Source of the DNA: Haematobia irritans
Taxonomy: Eukaryota; Arthropoda; Insecta; Diptera; Muscidae
Direction of reading: 5' to 3'
NCBI RefSeq assembly: GCF_050003625.1
Contig: NC_134400.1
Span: 197,731,918-197,795,917 of the forward strand
Length of the DNA: 64,000 nt
In this document: positions 21,701-33,720 of the stretch, piece after piece
Position numbering within the stretch: position 1 is the stretch's first letter
Layout of the letters: every line of letters begins with the position of its first letter
Position numbers and translations under genes: made by a program
Notes under the pieces: generated by a model
Told to the model about the DNA's origin: nothing
The model's database searches: none
What the model saw: only the letters and a program-made list of their open reading frames with translations

Positions 21701-22625
21701 ATAGAAATAAAATTTTGACAAAAATTTTCTATAGAAATAAAATTTCGACAAAAAATTTCTATAGAAATAAAATTTTGACAAAAATTTTCTGTAGAAATAA
21801 AATTTTGGCAAAAATTTTATATAGAAATAAAATTTTGATAGAATTTTCTATGAACATAAAATTTTGATAGAATTCTCCACAAAAATAAAATTTTGACTAA
21901 AATTCTATAGAAATAACATTTTGAAAATTGTAATAATATGTTAGAAAATAATTTGACAAAATTTTCTATAGAAATAAAATTTTGACAAATTTTTCTATAG
22001 AAATAAAATTTTGACAAAATTTCAATAGAAATAAGATTTTGACAAAATTTTCTATACAAATAAAATTTGGACAAAATTTTCTATAGAAATAAAATTTTGA
22101 CAAAATTTTCTATAGAAATAAAATTTTGACAAAATTTTCTATAGAAATAAAATTTTGACAAAATTTTCTATAGAAATAAAATTTTGACAAAATTTTCTAT
22201 AGAAATAAAATGTTGACAAATTTTTCTATAGAAATAAAATTTTGATAAAATTTTCTATGAATATAAACTTATGATAGATTTCTCAACAGAAATAAAATTT
22301 TGACTCAATGTCTATAAAAATTAAATTTTGACAAAATATTCTACAGAAATAAAGTTTTGAAAATTGTAATAATGCCCCATGTTCCTATATTCGCAATCGC
22401 AAAATTTTCGGTCTGTGGTATTTTCTTAATCCTAAAATATTTTGACAAGATTTTCAATAGAAATAAAATTTTGAAAATTGTAATAATATGTTAAATAATA
22501 TTTTGGTAAAATTTTCAATAGAAACAAAATTTGATAAAATTTTCTTTGGAAATAAAATATTAAAAAAAAATTCTAGAGAACTAAAATTTTTACAAAACTT
22601 TTCCAAAGAAAAAATATTTTTAATT
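18711..22625 (+). repeat. 29-bp satellite zone S1
   Basis: Tandem units of 29 bp (CTATAG landmarks at 22081, 22110, 22139). The unit consists of AAAATTTT, CTATAG, AAATAAAATTTT and GAC; two internal palindromes make it look alike on both strands. Units are diverged in most of the zone and nearly identical at 21960-22250. A few breaks occur: at about 20100-20160 and 22360-22440 a shared interruption with TAATAATGCCCCAT, and a foldback element at 21196-21467. Confidence 0.95.
21196..21467. mobile_element. Foldback element, copy 1 (short)
   Basis: Two arms of about 90 bp face each other: CCTCTACTTGCAGCAAAACT..CCAATTATCAGAAC on the left, and the complement GTTCTGATAATTGGTTGACA..TTGCTGCAAGTAGAGG on the right, around a loop with GATAGTCGGTTTTTGCCG. 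The right arm runs on into GATGCCGATGAGGAATGTGG, as in the larger copies at 49588-50748. It interrupts the satellite. Confidence 0.8.
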
Positions 22626-22713
22626 TTTTTTTCAAACACTCCAAACAAGTAGTTTTTTTTTTTTAATTTGGTAGAGTTTTGGTAAAATTTTCTTCAAATT
22701 GTGGTAGTTGTGG

Positions 22714-22990
22714 TTATTTTTTGATTCGAGTGGCAGTCGTGCTTCCGTGACAATTGTATTGTACAAATGACGCGAGGAACCTGCTTTCTAAACCATTCTT
22801 GGTTGACCTGTACTCGTACTGAGTCCTGTTGGAATGTCCTGCGAAATATTTGTCTGCATAAGACTTTAATACTCCCAGATAATATTCGGAATCTATTTTA
22901 ACCCAACGATCGATGAATAGGAGCGGGAAGCTACCATTAACCATTACGGCGGCCCACTCCTCAGCGGCACCTTAATTCTCGAAGGTGTCA
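22714..22990 (-). pseudogene. Tc1/mariner-type transposase fragment
   Basis: The minus frame at 22714-22944 reads AVMVNGSFPLLFIDR and WVKIDSEYYLGVLKSYADKY; after a frameshift the next frame reads FQQDSVRVQVNQEWF and RKQVPRVI. This is the segment around the second catalytic Asp (FQQDS) of a mariner or maT-like enzyme, different from the DD37E, DD41D and Himar1-like proteins here. No inverted ends identified. Confidence 0.65.
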
Positions 22991-23540
22991 GATTTCAGCT
23001 AACCCCAAGTAAATCTGATGATTTTGTTTGTTCACAGTGTGCTCAACACACAAACATTTTGTTTCTGATTCAATCATGCAATTAATTGATCCAATTAATT
23101 TTTTAAATGAAATGTCTTCAATCACGAATATTATAGTAGCAATCACAGTTTTAATTGGGCATAAAAAATATTTGTTTAAAAAATAATCGATTTGATTTGA
23201 AAATTTCAAATAATTTTTAAAAATTGATTGTTTGAAATAGTTTTTTATTTAAAAATTAAACAATATTCATAACGTTTTTAACTGACTTAGTTTCCCACTT
23301 TGATTTAAAAGTTAATTGCATCAATTAATTGTTTAATTTAATTGGAAATATTTTTTCTTTCCTTTCCTGTCTAAAGTTTGTTTGTGCATCTGTGAACTCT
23401 TGCTCTCTTTGCGACTTCAATGGCTTTAGTCCACTGCCATTATAACGGTAATAAGCTATTGTATGTGAAACAAAAAATTTATTCCCTTTAAAATTTTGGA
23501 GGGATCTAACATTATCCACTAGAGGTTTTCCAGTAAGTTG
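22991..23540. other. No gene; AT-rich
   Basis: Very AT-rich, with repeated TTAATTGATCCAATTAATT-like words around 23080-23340. No reliable feature. Confidence 0.45.
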
Positions 23541-23735
23541 TACAGCAATCACACTAACACGCCTGAATTCCGTCACGAATAATTTTATTTCTGAATGCAA
23601 TAGATCGAAATGCTTTTGTAAGCTTGTAAACAATAAAATGAACTGACACTCTAATAAATCAATCAGCTCTCAGATGAGACGATTAGAAATGACAGTAGCG
23701 TAAAATTGGTGACAATACATAGCAGCCACCCTGTA
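23541..23735 (-). repeat. Dispersed repeat X, copy 2
   Basis: Inverse counterpart of 12582-12734: CAATAGATCGAAATGCTTTT, GTAAGCTTGTAAAC..AAAATGAACTGACACTC and, at the far end, AGCAGCCACCCTGTATG (complement of the CAGGGTTGCTG start). It reaches further than copy 1 on one side. Confidence 0.55.
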
Positions 23736-23748
23736 TGTTCATTCTTTT

Positions 23749-26700
23749 TATACCCTCCACCCTAGGATGGGGGGTATATTAACTTTGTCATTCCGTTTGT
23801 AACACATCGAAATATTGCTCTATGACCCCATAAAGAATATATATTCTGGGTCGTGGTGAAATTCTGAGTCGATCTAAGGATGTCCGTCCGTCCGTCCATC
23901 TGTTGAAATCACGCTAACTTCCGAACGAAACAAGCTATCGACTTGAATCTTGGCACGAGTAGTTGTTATTAATGTAAGTCGGATGGTACCGCCCCCATAT
24001 AAAGGGACCCTCAGATTTGGATTGCGGAGCCTCTAACAGAAGTATATTTCATTCGATCCGGCTGAAATTTGGTACATGGCGTTGGTATATGGTATCTAAC
24101 AATCATGCAAAAATTGGTCCACATCGGTCCATAATTATATATTGCCCTCATATAAACCGATCCCCAGATTTGTCCTCCGGGTACTCTTGAGGAGCAAAAT
24201 TCATCCGATCCGGTTGAAATTTGGAACGTGGTGTTAGTATATGGCTGCTAATAAACATGCCAAAATTGGTCCATATCGGTCTATAGTTATATATAGCCGA
24301 TCCCCAATCACACCAAAATTCTACCCAAATTCTATTTCTATAGAAAATGTTGTCAAAATTTTATTTCTAATGAAAATTATGTCAAAAATTTTATTTCTAT
24401 AGAAAATTTTGTCAACATGTTATTTCTATAGAAAATGTTGTCAAAATTTTATTTCTATAGAAAATTTATAGCTATATATAGCCGATCCCCAATCACACAA
24501 AAATTCGTCCATATAGGTTCATAACCATTGCTGCCACTCGAGCCAAAAATAATTATACCAAAATTTTATTTCTATAGAAAATTTTGTCAACATTTTATTT
24601 CTATAGAAAATTTTGTCAAAACTTTATTTCTATAGAAAATTTTGTCAAAATTTTATTTCTATAGAAAATTTTGTCAAAATTGTATTTCTATAGAAAATTT
24701 TGTTAAAATTGTATTTCTATAGAAAATTTTGTCAAAATTTTATTTCTATAGAAAATTTTGTCAAAATTTTATTTCTATAGAAAATTTTGTCAAAATTTTA
24801 TTTCTATAGAAAATTTTGTCAAAATTGTATTTCTATACGTATTTTTTTTTATTTCTATAGAAAATTTTGTCAAAATTGTATTTCTATAGAAAATTTTGTT
24901 AAAATTTTATTTCTATAAAAAATTTTGTCAAAATTTTATTTCTATAGAAAATTTTGTCAAAATTTTATTTCTATAGAAAATTTTGTCAAAATTGTATTTC
25001 TATAGAAAATTTTTTTAAAATTTTATTTCTATAGAAAATTTTGTCAAAATTTTATTTCTTTAGAAAATTTTGTTAAAGTGTTATTTCTATAGAAAATTTT
25101 GTCAAAAATTTAATTTCTATTGAAAATTTTGTCAAAATTTTATTTCTATAGAAAATTTTGTCAAAATTTTATTTCTATAGAAAATTTTGTCAAAATTGTA
25201 TCTCTATTGTATTTCTATAGAAAATTTTGTTAAAATTGTATTTCTATAGAAAATTTTGTCAAAATTTTATTTCTATAGAAAATTTTGTCAAAATTTTATT
25301 TCTATAGAAAATTTTGTCAAAATTTTATTTCTATAGAAAATTTTGTCAAGATTGTATTTCTATAGAAAATTTTGTTAAAATTGTATTTCTATATTTGTAT
25401 TTCTATATATTTCTATTAAAATTGTATATTTATAGCTATATATAGCCGATCCCCATTCACACAAAAATTCGTCCATATAGGTTCATAACCATTGCTGCCA
25501 CTCGAGCCAAAAATAATTATACCAAAATTTTATTTCTATAGAAAATTTTGTCAACATTTTATTTCTATAGAAAATTTTGTCAAAATTTTATTTCTATAGA
25601 AAATTTTGTCAAAATTGTATTTCTATAGAAAATTTTGTTAAAATTTTATTTCTATAAAAAATTTTGTCAAAATTTTATTTCTATAGAAAATTTTGTCAAA
25701 ATTTTATTTCTATAGAAAATTTTGTCAAAATTGTATTTCTATAAAAATTTTTTTAAAATTTTATTTCTATAGAAAATTTTGTCAAAATTTTATTTCTTTA
25801 GAAAATTTTGTTAAAATGTTATTTCTATAGAAAATTTTGTCAAAAATTTAATTTCTATTGAAAATTTTATCAAAATTTTATTCCTATAGAAAATTTTATC
25901 AAAATTTTATTTCTATAGAAAATTTTTTCAAAATTTTATTTCTATAGAAAATTTTGTCAAAATTTTATTTCTATAGAAAATTTTGTCAAAATTTTATTTC
26001 TATAGAAAATTTTGTCAAGATTTTATTTCTATAGAAAATTTTTGCAAAATGTTATTTCTACAGTAAATTTTGTCAAAATTTTATTTCTATAGAAAATTTT
26101 GTCAAAATTTTATTTCTATAGAAAATTTTGTCAAAATTTTATTTTTATAGAAAATTTTGTCAAAATTTTATTTCTATAGAAAATTTTGTCAAAATTTTAT
26201 TTCTATAGAAAATTTTGTCAGAATTGTATTTCTATGGAAATTTTTTTTTAAATTTTATTTCTATAGAAAATTTTGTCAAAATTTTATTTCTATAGAAAAT
26301 TTTGTCAAAATTTTATTTCTATAGAAAATTTTGTCAAAAGTTTATTTTTATAGAAAATTTTGTCAAAATTGTATTTCTATTGAAAATTTTTTTAAAATTT
26401 TATTTCTATAGAAAATTTTGTCAAAATTTTATTTCTATAGAAAATTTTGTCAAAATTGTATTTCTATGGAAAATTTTTTTAAAATTTTATTTCTATAGAA
26501 AATTTTGTCAAAATTTTATTTCTATAGAAAATTTTGTCAAAATTTTATTTCTATAGAAAATTTTGTCAAAATTTTATTTTTATAGAAAATTTTGTCAAAA
26601 TTGTATTTCTATTGAAAATTTTTTTAAAATTTTATTTCTATAGAAAATTTTGTCAAAATTTTATTTCTATAGAAAATTTTGTCAAAATTTTATTTCTATA

Positions 26701-27029
26701 AAAAATTTTGTCAAAATTTTATTTCTATAGAAAATTTTGTCAAAACTTTATTTCTATAGAACAATTTGTAAAAATTTTATTTCTATAGAAAATTTTGTCA
26801 AACTGAATTATTAATCGATCTTTGTTGATCTAATATATACCACGTATGGGCTTACATACAATTTAGAAAACTGTGTTAGGAGATTTTAAGATACCTTGCC
26901 ATCGGCAATCGTTACCGCAACGTAAGTATTCGATTGTGGATGACAGTGTTTAGAAGAAGTTTCTACGCAATCCATGGTGGAGGGTACATAAGCTTCGGCC
27001 TGGCCGAACTTACGGCCGTACATACTTGT
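23749..27029 (+). mobile_element. INE-1-like family 1, copy 4, with 2.4-kb satellite expansion
   Basis: Complete from the hairpin (TATACCCTCCACCCTAGG..GGGGGGTATA) to CATACTTGT. Only about one and a half central repeats remain (24000-24310); between them and the closing block (26806-27029) sits a long 29-bp array. In copies 1, 2 and 3 the same position holds only a few units, so the array has grown in place inside a mobile element. Confidence 0.85.
24310..26800 (-). repeat. 29-bp satellite zone S2 (inside family 1 copy 4)
   Basis: Units read on this strand as TTTCTATAGAAAATTTTGTC. A block starting GCCGATCCCCAATCACAC and containing GGTTCATAACCATTGCTGCC (24481) recurs at 25445, 964 bp on, so element-derived sequence was duplicated together with the array. 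Unit variants such as TTTCTTTAG (25052 and about 25791) mark further internal duplication. Confidence 0.95.
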
Positions 27030-27245
27030 TAAAGATAAAATTCTTAGACGATCTAATGATGTCCGTCTGTCTGTATGTTGTTGACTCAATTTTAATGACA
27101 TTTTCTTTGCGTGTAGGTGATATTTTTATATTCGTTCTATGGAATGTATAAAATATTCCAGCTGACCAAGTTTTTGCACGATATAAATATTTCAATGCAT
27201 TTGAGATATTATTTTTCTATTTTTGTCGAATGCTAATGGGATAAA
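27030..27245. other. No gene
   Basis: Short spacer with a GATGTCCGTCTGTCTG-like word (27058), probably a degenerate INE-1-like end fragment. Nothing else seen. Confidence 0.4.
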
Positions 27246-27600
27246 ACAAGTATATACGGCCGTAAGATCGGCTAGGCCGTAGCTTATGTACCCTCCACCA
27301 TGGATTGCGTAGAAACTTCTTCTAAACACTGCCATCCACAATCGAATTACTTACGTTGCGGTAACGCTATCCGACCTACATCAATAACAACAACTTGTGC
27401 CAAGTTTCAAGTCGATAGCTTGTTTCGTTCGGAAGTTAGCGTGATTTCAACAGACAGACGGACGGACATGCTTAGATCGGCTCAGAATTTCACCACTACC
27501 CAGAATATATATGCTTTATGGGGTCTTAGAGCAATATTTCGATGTGTTACAAACGGAATGACAAAGTTAATATACCCCCCATCCTAGGGTGGAGGGTATA
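27246..27600 (-). mobile_element. INE-1-like family 1, 355-bp mini copy
   Basis: Both ends are intact (ACAAGTATATACGGCC at the left, GGGTGGAGGGTATA at the right) but central repeats and satellite are gone: the left end block joins the right end block at about 27367 (GCGGTAACGCTATCCGACC). The flanks are A-rich, consistent with insertion between T residues. Confidence 0.85.
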
Positions 27601-28944
27601 AAAAACAATATATGATTGTAACTAAATAGTTTTTTTCTATATTTTGTTTGTGTTTATGCATTTCTGATTATTTGTCTGTCGGCCCTATGGTGTTTTTTCG
27701 ATTCGCGCTCCAAAAACTAGGACATGGTTAATTTATTTATGATGTGACATCAATAGCACACCCGATGCAATGGCGTTAGCCACCGACAACCCTGTAAAGC
27801 TGATGTGATATTTACGGGGGCTACATATTCATATGTTATCAATAATAACAATTATGAAATTCCCAAAGGATATGCAGGTTGCTGCTCAACCATAAATTGG
27901 ACATTTAAATGTGTCAGTTCATATAAACCAGAATCTATGATGGATAGATAGGCGTTGCTATATGTGTACATATACATGAATTTATGCTCGTGGTGGTTGA
28001 GCTGTATCCTTGCAGACTCATGCATATGTATTAACCCAAACAAACACACACATACACCTACACCTATATTACAAACTATGAAATGCATACCTGTAAATAA
28101 AATTGTGTGTCAGAGCAAAAATATTTATTGAAAAATTAAAATTCAAAAATGTATTTAATCTCTACTTTAGTTGACAACGAAATGGGTCATCATGAAAGTT
28201 TTGTAACCTCCTCGTTACACTACAAAAAAAAAAAGTTAACCTGATTTCAAAGATTTTAACCTTCATGTAAGGATTTTCGTTATGATTCCGATTGATTTAT
28301 TGATTAAATAAAGACATCTAGGTTATATTAAATTAAAACAGTAATACCAAAGGAATAAATGTCAGTTTATCCAAATCCAAATTATAACAGAAACTTCAAA
28401 TTGAAAAAAAGCGTTCTTAATTATTTTTTTTTAATCAAGGATCCTTAAAATAAATCTTAGCCAATAGCTACAATTATTTTACCTGTTTTTTAAAGATATG
28501 TCATCTCAGTAAATTTAAAAGATTGCTCGTACGAAAAGACTGTTTTCAGTGTACAAAAAGATATGTTTCGGTGTAAAAACTATATGTTTGGAACTCAAAT
28601 TTTCAGTACTATATTTTAAAGTGCAAGCATAATGCCAATAAATAATCGACCGAAATTTTAAGAAAATTATACCACAAATCTGCCAAATTAAAAAGTTCTT
28701 CTTTGGGAAGGTCTTGATCAAATTTTTGTGGTTAGTATGAAATAAATATTTTTTTCTTCGAATGTATGAATGATCACTCCTACTAGCGACAAGAAAATTT
28801 CAGTGTATCCTTTGAGTTGAATATGTGTCGAATTTTACATATTTTAACGATTTTAGTTTGCACTAAAAAGGAACTACTTCTACAAACGGGGTGAACTTAC
28901 TCACTCAATTTGTAAAGAAATTTAATTTAAAGAAATAATTTTTT
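27601..28944. other. No gene recognised
   Basis: AT-rich, apparently non-repetitive. I checked both strands for conserved domains and found none. Confidence 0.45.
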
Positions 28945-31420
28945 TTTTTAATTTTATTTCTATAGAAAATTTTTTTAAAAATCTTATTTCCACAGATTTT
29001 ATTTCTATAGAAAATTTTGTCAAAATTTTATATCTAGAGAAAAGTTTGTTAAAGTTTTATACTTGAGAAAAATTTGTCAAGATTTTATTTCTGTAGAGAA
29101 TTTTGGTGGCTCACTTATACTATTAAGTCCACGGTGATACCACATTGGTGAACTTCTCTCTTATCACTGAGTGCTGCCCGATTCCATGTTAAGCTTAATG
29201 ACAAGAGACCTCCTCCGAACGGCGTTCTACATTGCATTGAAACCACTTAGAGAAGCTTTGAAAAACTCAGAATTCTCACCAGCATTACTGAGGTGGGATA
29301 ATTCCCCGCTGAACACTTTTTGGTGTTCGGTCGAAGCAGGAGTCGAACCAACGACCTTGTGTATGCAAGGCGGGTGGCTATAAAAATAAAATTTTGATAA
29401 AATTTTCTATAGAAATAAAATTTTGACAAAATTTTATAAAGAAATAAAATTTTGACAAAAATGTTCATAGAAATAAAATGTCGACAAAATTTTCTCTAGA
29501 AATAAAATTTTGACAAAATTTTATATAGAAATGAAATTTGACATACTTTTCTCTGTAAATAAAATTTTAACAATAATTGTCTACAGAAATAAAATTTTGA
29601 CAAAATTGTCTATAGAAATAAAATTTTGACAAAATTTTCTATAGAAATAAAATTTTGATACAATTTTTTATAGACATAAAATATTCACAAAATTTTCTAT
29701 AGAAATACAATTTTGACAAAATTTTTAATAGAAATAAAATTTTTACAAAAATTTCCATAGAAATAAAATGTCGACAAAATTTTCTCTAGATATAAAGTTT
29801 TGACAAAAATTTCCATAGAACTAAAATGTCGACAAAATTTTCTCTAGATATAATATTTTGACAAAAATTTCTATAGAAATAAAATTTTGATAAAATTTGC
29901 TATATAAATCAAATTGTGACAAAATTTTCTACATATATAAACTCGTGACAAAATTTTTTATAGACATAAAATATTGACAACATTTTCTATAGAAATACAA
30001 TTTTGACAAAATTTTTTATAGAAATAAAATTTTCACAAAGATTTCCATAGAAATAAAATGTCGACAAAATTTTCTCTAGATATAAAGTTTTGACAAAAAT
30101 TTCCATAGAACTAAAATGTCGACAAAATTTTCTCTAGATATAAAATTTTGACAAAAATTTCTATAGAAATAAAATTTTGATAAAATTTGCTATATAAATC
30201 AAATTGTGACAAAATTTTCTACATATATAAACTCGTGACAAAATTTTTTATAGACATAAAATATTGACAACATTTTCTATAGAAATACAATTTTGACAAA
30301 ATTTTTTATAGAAATAAAATTTTCACAAAGATTTCCATAGAAATAAAATGTCGACAAAATTTTCTCTAGATATAAAATTTTGCCAAAAATTGCCATAGCA
30401 ATAAAATGTCGACAAAATTTTCTCTAGATATAAAATTTTGACAAAAAATTCTATAGAAATAAAATTATGCAAAATTTTCTATAGATATAAAATTGTGACA
30501 AAATTTTCTATAGAAATAAAATTTTGACAAAATTATCTATAGAAATGAAATTTGACAAACTTTTGTCTGTAAATGAAATTTTAACAAAAATTGTCTACAG
30601 AAATAAAATTTTCACAAAATTGTCTATAGAAATAAAATTTTGACAAAATTTTCTATAGAAATAAAATTTTGACAAAATTTTTTATAGAAAAAAAATTTGA
30701 CAAAAATTTCCATAGAAATAAAATGTCGACAAAATTTTCTCTAGAATTAAAATTTTGACAAAAAATTCTATAGAAATAGAATTATGCAAAATTTTCTATA
30801 GATATAAAATTCTGACAAAATTTTCTATAGAAATAAAATTTTGACAAAATTATCTATAGAAATGAAATTTGACAAACTTTTGTCTGTAAATGAAATTTTT
30901 ACAAAAATGGTCTACAGAAATAAAATTTTCACAAAATTGTCTATAGAAATAAAATTTTGACAAAATTTTCTATAGAAATAAAATTTTGACAAAATTTTTT
31001 ATAGAAAAAAAATTTTGACAAAAATTTCCATAGAAATAAAATGTCGACAAAATTTTCTCTAGTTATAAAATTTTGACAAAAATTTCTATAGAAATAAAAT
31101 TTTAATCAAATTTGCTACATAAATCAAATTGTGACAAACTTTTCTATAAATATAAAATCGTGACAAAATTTTCTATAGAAATAAAATTTTGACAAAATTT
31201 TCTATAGAAATGAAATTTGAAAAACTTTTCTCTGTAAATAAAATAAAAAAAAAAAACGTCTACAGAATTAAAATTTTGACAAAATTTTCCATAGAAATAA
31301 AATTTGTGACAAAAACTTTTATAGAAATAAAATTTTGACAAAATTGTTTATAGACGTAAAATATTGTCAAAATTTTCTATAGATACAAAATTATCTATAG
31401 AAATAAACTGTAGGCAAAAA
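28945..31420 (+). repeat. 29-bp satellite zone S3, with 290-bp higher-order repeat
   Basis: Inverse-orientation units at 28945-29105 change to forward units from 29382, with a SINE at the switch. From about 29740 to 30480 ten units form a 290-bp block that repeats: TCGACAAAATTTTCTCTAGA recurs at 29771, 30061 and 30351. A second block of about 317 bp repeats at 30465 and 30782. Confidence 0.95.
29105..29381 (-). mobile_element. SINE copy 4, truncated
   Basis: Lacks the CCTAA tail and has deletions, including the A-box region (GCAAGGCGGGTGGCT, where about 20 bp of head is gone) and part of the central body. No target duplication visible. Confidence 0.85.
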
Positions 31421-31676
31421 AACATTAATTTAATTTAAATGTAATTCAATTTTACTTAAGTAATTAAATTTTATAACACTCATATAACTAAGAAGCTTTG
31501 AAATCTTTAGAAATATCATCATGCATTCGGACAAAAACCTGATTTTTTTACAGAAATAAAATGTTGAAAAAATTTTCTATACGAATAAAATGTTGAAAAA
31601 ATTTTCTATACAAATAAAATTTTTTATAGATATAAAAATTTTCTATACAAATAAAATTTTTTATAGATATAAATGA

Positions 31677-32503
31677 GTGTAAATCGGGCGAAAGCTATAT
31701 ATGGGAGCTATATCTAAATCTGAACCGATTTGGATGATATTTTGCAAGTTTTTCGAGACTCATAAAATATTCGGATGTAATTTGAGGAAGATCGGTTGAT
31801 ATACACGCCAATTATGACCAGATCGGTGAAAAATATATATGGCAGCTAGGTTAGGTTAGGTTAGGTGGCAGCCCGACGTATCAGGCTCACTTAGACTATT
31901 CAGTCCATTGTGATACCACACTGGTGAACTTCTCTCTTATCACTGAGTGCTGCCCGATTCCATGTTAAGCTCAATGACAAGGGACCTCCTTTTTATAGCC
32001 GAGTCCGAACGGCGTTCCACATTGCAGTGAAACCACTTAGAGAAGTTTTGAAACCCTCAGAAATGTCACCAGCATTACTGAGGTGGGATAATCCACCGCT
32101 GAAAAACTTTTTGGTGTTCGGTCGAAGCAGGAATCGAACCCACGACCTTGTGTATGCAAGGCGGGCATGCTAACCATTGCACCACGGTGGCTCCCATATA
32201 TGGCAGCTATATCTAAATCTGAACCGATTTTTTCCAAAATCAATAGGAATCGTCTTTGAGCCGAAACAGGACCCTATACCAAATTTTAGGACAATCGGAC
32301 TAAAACTGCGAGCTGTACTTTGCACACAAAAATACACCAACAGACAGACAGACAGACAGACGGACATCGCTAAATCGACTCAGAATTTAATACTAAGACG
32401 ATCGGTATACTAAACGATGGGTCTCAGACTTTTCCTTCTTGGCGTTACATACAAATGCACAAACTTATTATACCCTGTACCACAGTAGTGGTGAAGGGTA
32501 TAA
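31677..32503 (-). mobile_element. INE-1-like family 3, partial copy (SINE inserted)
   Basis: Central-repeat core (ATATATGGGAGCTATATC), then GACAGACAGACAGACAGACG at about 32343 and the hairpin ATTATACCCTGTACCACAG..GAAGGGTATA ending at 32503. Left side truncated inside satellite. Confidence 0.8.
31849..32195 (-). mobile_element. SINE copy 5, full length
   Basis: 14-bp target duplication ATATATGGCAGCTA at 31835-31848 and 32196-32209; the target is family 3 sequence. Head, both Pol III boxes, body and CCTAA-type tail are intact. Confidence 0.94.
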
Positions 32504-33720
32504 AAATTGTGACAAAATATTCTATAGAAATAAAATGTTGACAAATTGTTGTCTGTAAATAAAATTAAAAAAAAATTCTATAGAAATAAAATTTTGCAAA
32601 TTTTTCTCTCTAGATAGAGAAATATAAATAAAATTTTGACAAAATTTTCTATAGAAATAAAATTTTGACAAAAACTTCCGTAGAAATAAAATTTTGCTAT
32701 ATAAATAAAATGTTGACAAAATGTTCTATAGAAATTAAATGTTGACAAAAGTTACTATAGAAATAAAATTTTTTATAGATATAAAAATGTTTACACAATA
32801 TTCTATAGAAATAAAATGTTGAAAAATTTTTCTATACAAATAAAATTTTGACAAAATTTTCTATAGAAATGAAATTTGGCAAACTTTTCTCTGTAAAGCA
32901 AATGTAAAAAAAATTGTCTATAGAAGTACAATTTTGACAAAATTCTTTATAGAAATAAAATCTTGACAAAATTTTCTATAGAAATAAAATCTTGACAAAA
33001 TTTTCTATAGAAATAAAATTTTGACAAAATTTTCTATAGAAATAAAATGTGTGACAAAAACTTCTATAGAAATAACATTTTGACAAAATTGTTTATAGTC
33101 ATAAAATATTGACAAAATTTTTTATAGATATAAAATTTTGACTAAATTATCTATAGAAATAAGGTATTGACAAAAAACATTAATTTAATTTAAAGGGACT
33201 TTAATTTAACTTAAATAATTAAATTTTATAACACTCATATAACTAAGAAGCTTTGAAAATATCATCAGCATTCGAACAAAAACCTGAATTTTTTACAGAA
33301 ATAAAATGTTGACAAAATTTTCTATACCAACAAAATGTTGATAAAATTTTCTATGCAAATAACATTTTTATAGATATAAAAATTTTGACAAAATATTCTA
33401 TAGACATAAAATGCTGACAAATTTTTCTCTGTAAATAAAATTAAAAAAAAAATCTATAGAAATAAAATTTGGCAAACTTTTCTCTCTACATAAAATTAAA
33501 AAAAAATGTCTATAAAAATATAATAGTGACAAAACTTTCTATAGAAATAAGATTTGTGACAAAAACTTCTATAGAAATAAAATTATGACAAAATTTTCTA
33601 TGTAAATAAAATTTTGACAAAATTCTCTATAGAAATAAAATTGTGACAAAATTTTCAATAGATATAAAATTTTGACAAAATTTTCTATCGAAATAAGATA
33701 TTGACAAAAAAAAATAATTT

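Larger units (their letters stand above)
31550..33720 (+). repeat. 29-bp satellite zone S4 with SINE-derived spacers
   Basis: Forward 29-bp units, interrupted by family 3 sequence at 31677-32503. Spacers of about 110-140 bp at 31405-31545, 33180-33296 and 33710-33815 share AACACTCATATAACTAAGAA, GCTTTGAAAT and GGACAAAAACCTGA. The GAAGCTTTGAAA..AGAAAT..CA stretch resembles the SINE body, so the spacer is probably a decayed SINE core carried along with the array. Confidence 0.85.

Noticed and set aside
21960..22250. Regular 29-bp repeats resembling a CRISPR array
   Set aside because: Repeats are contiguous with no unique spacers, vary freely, and the genome is eukaryotic.
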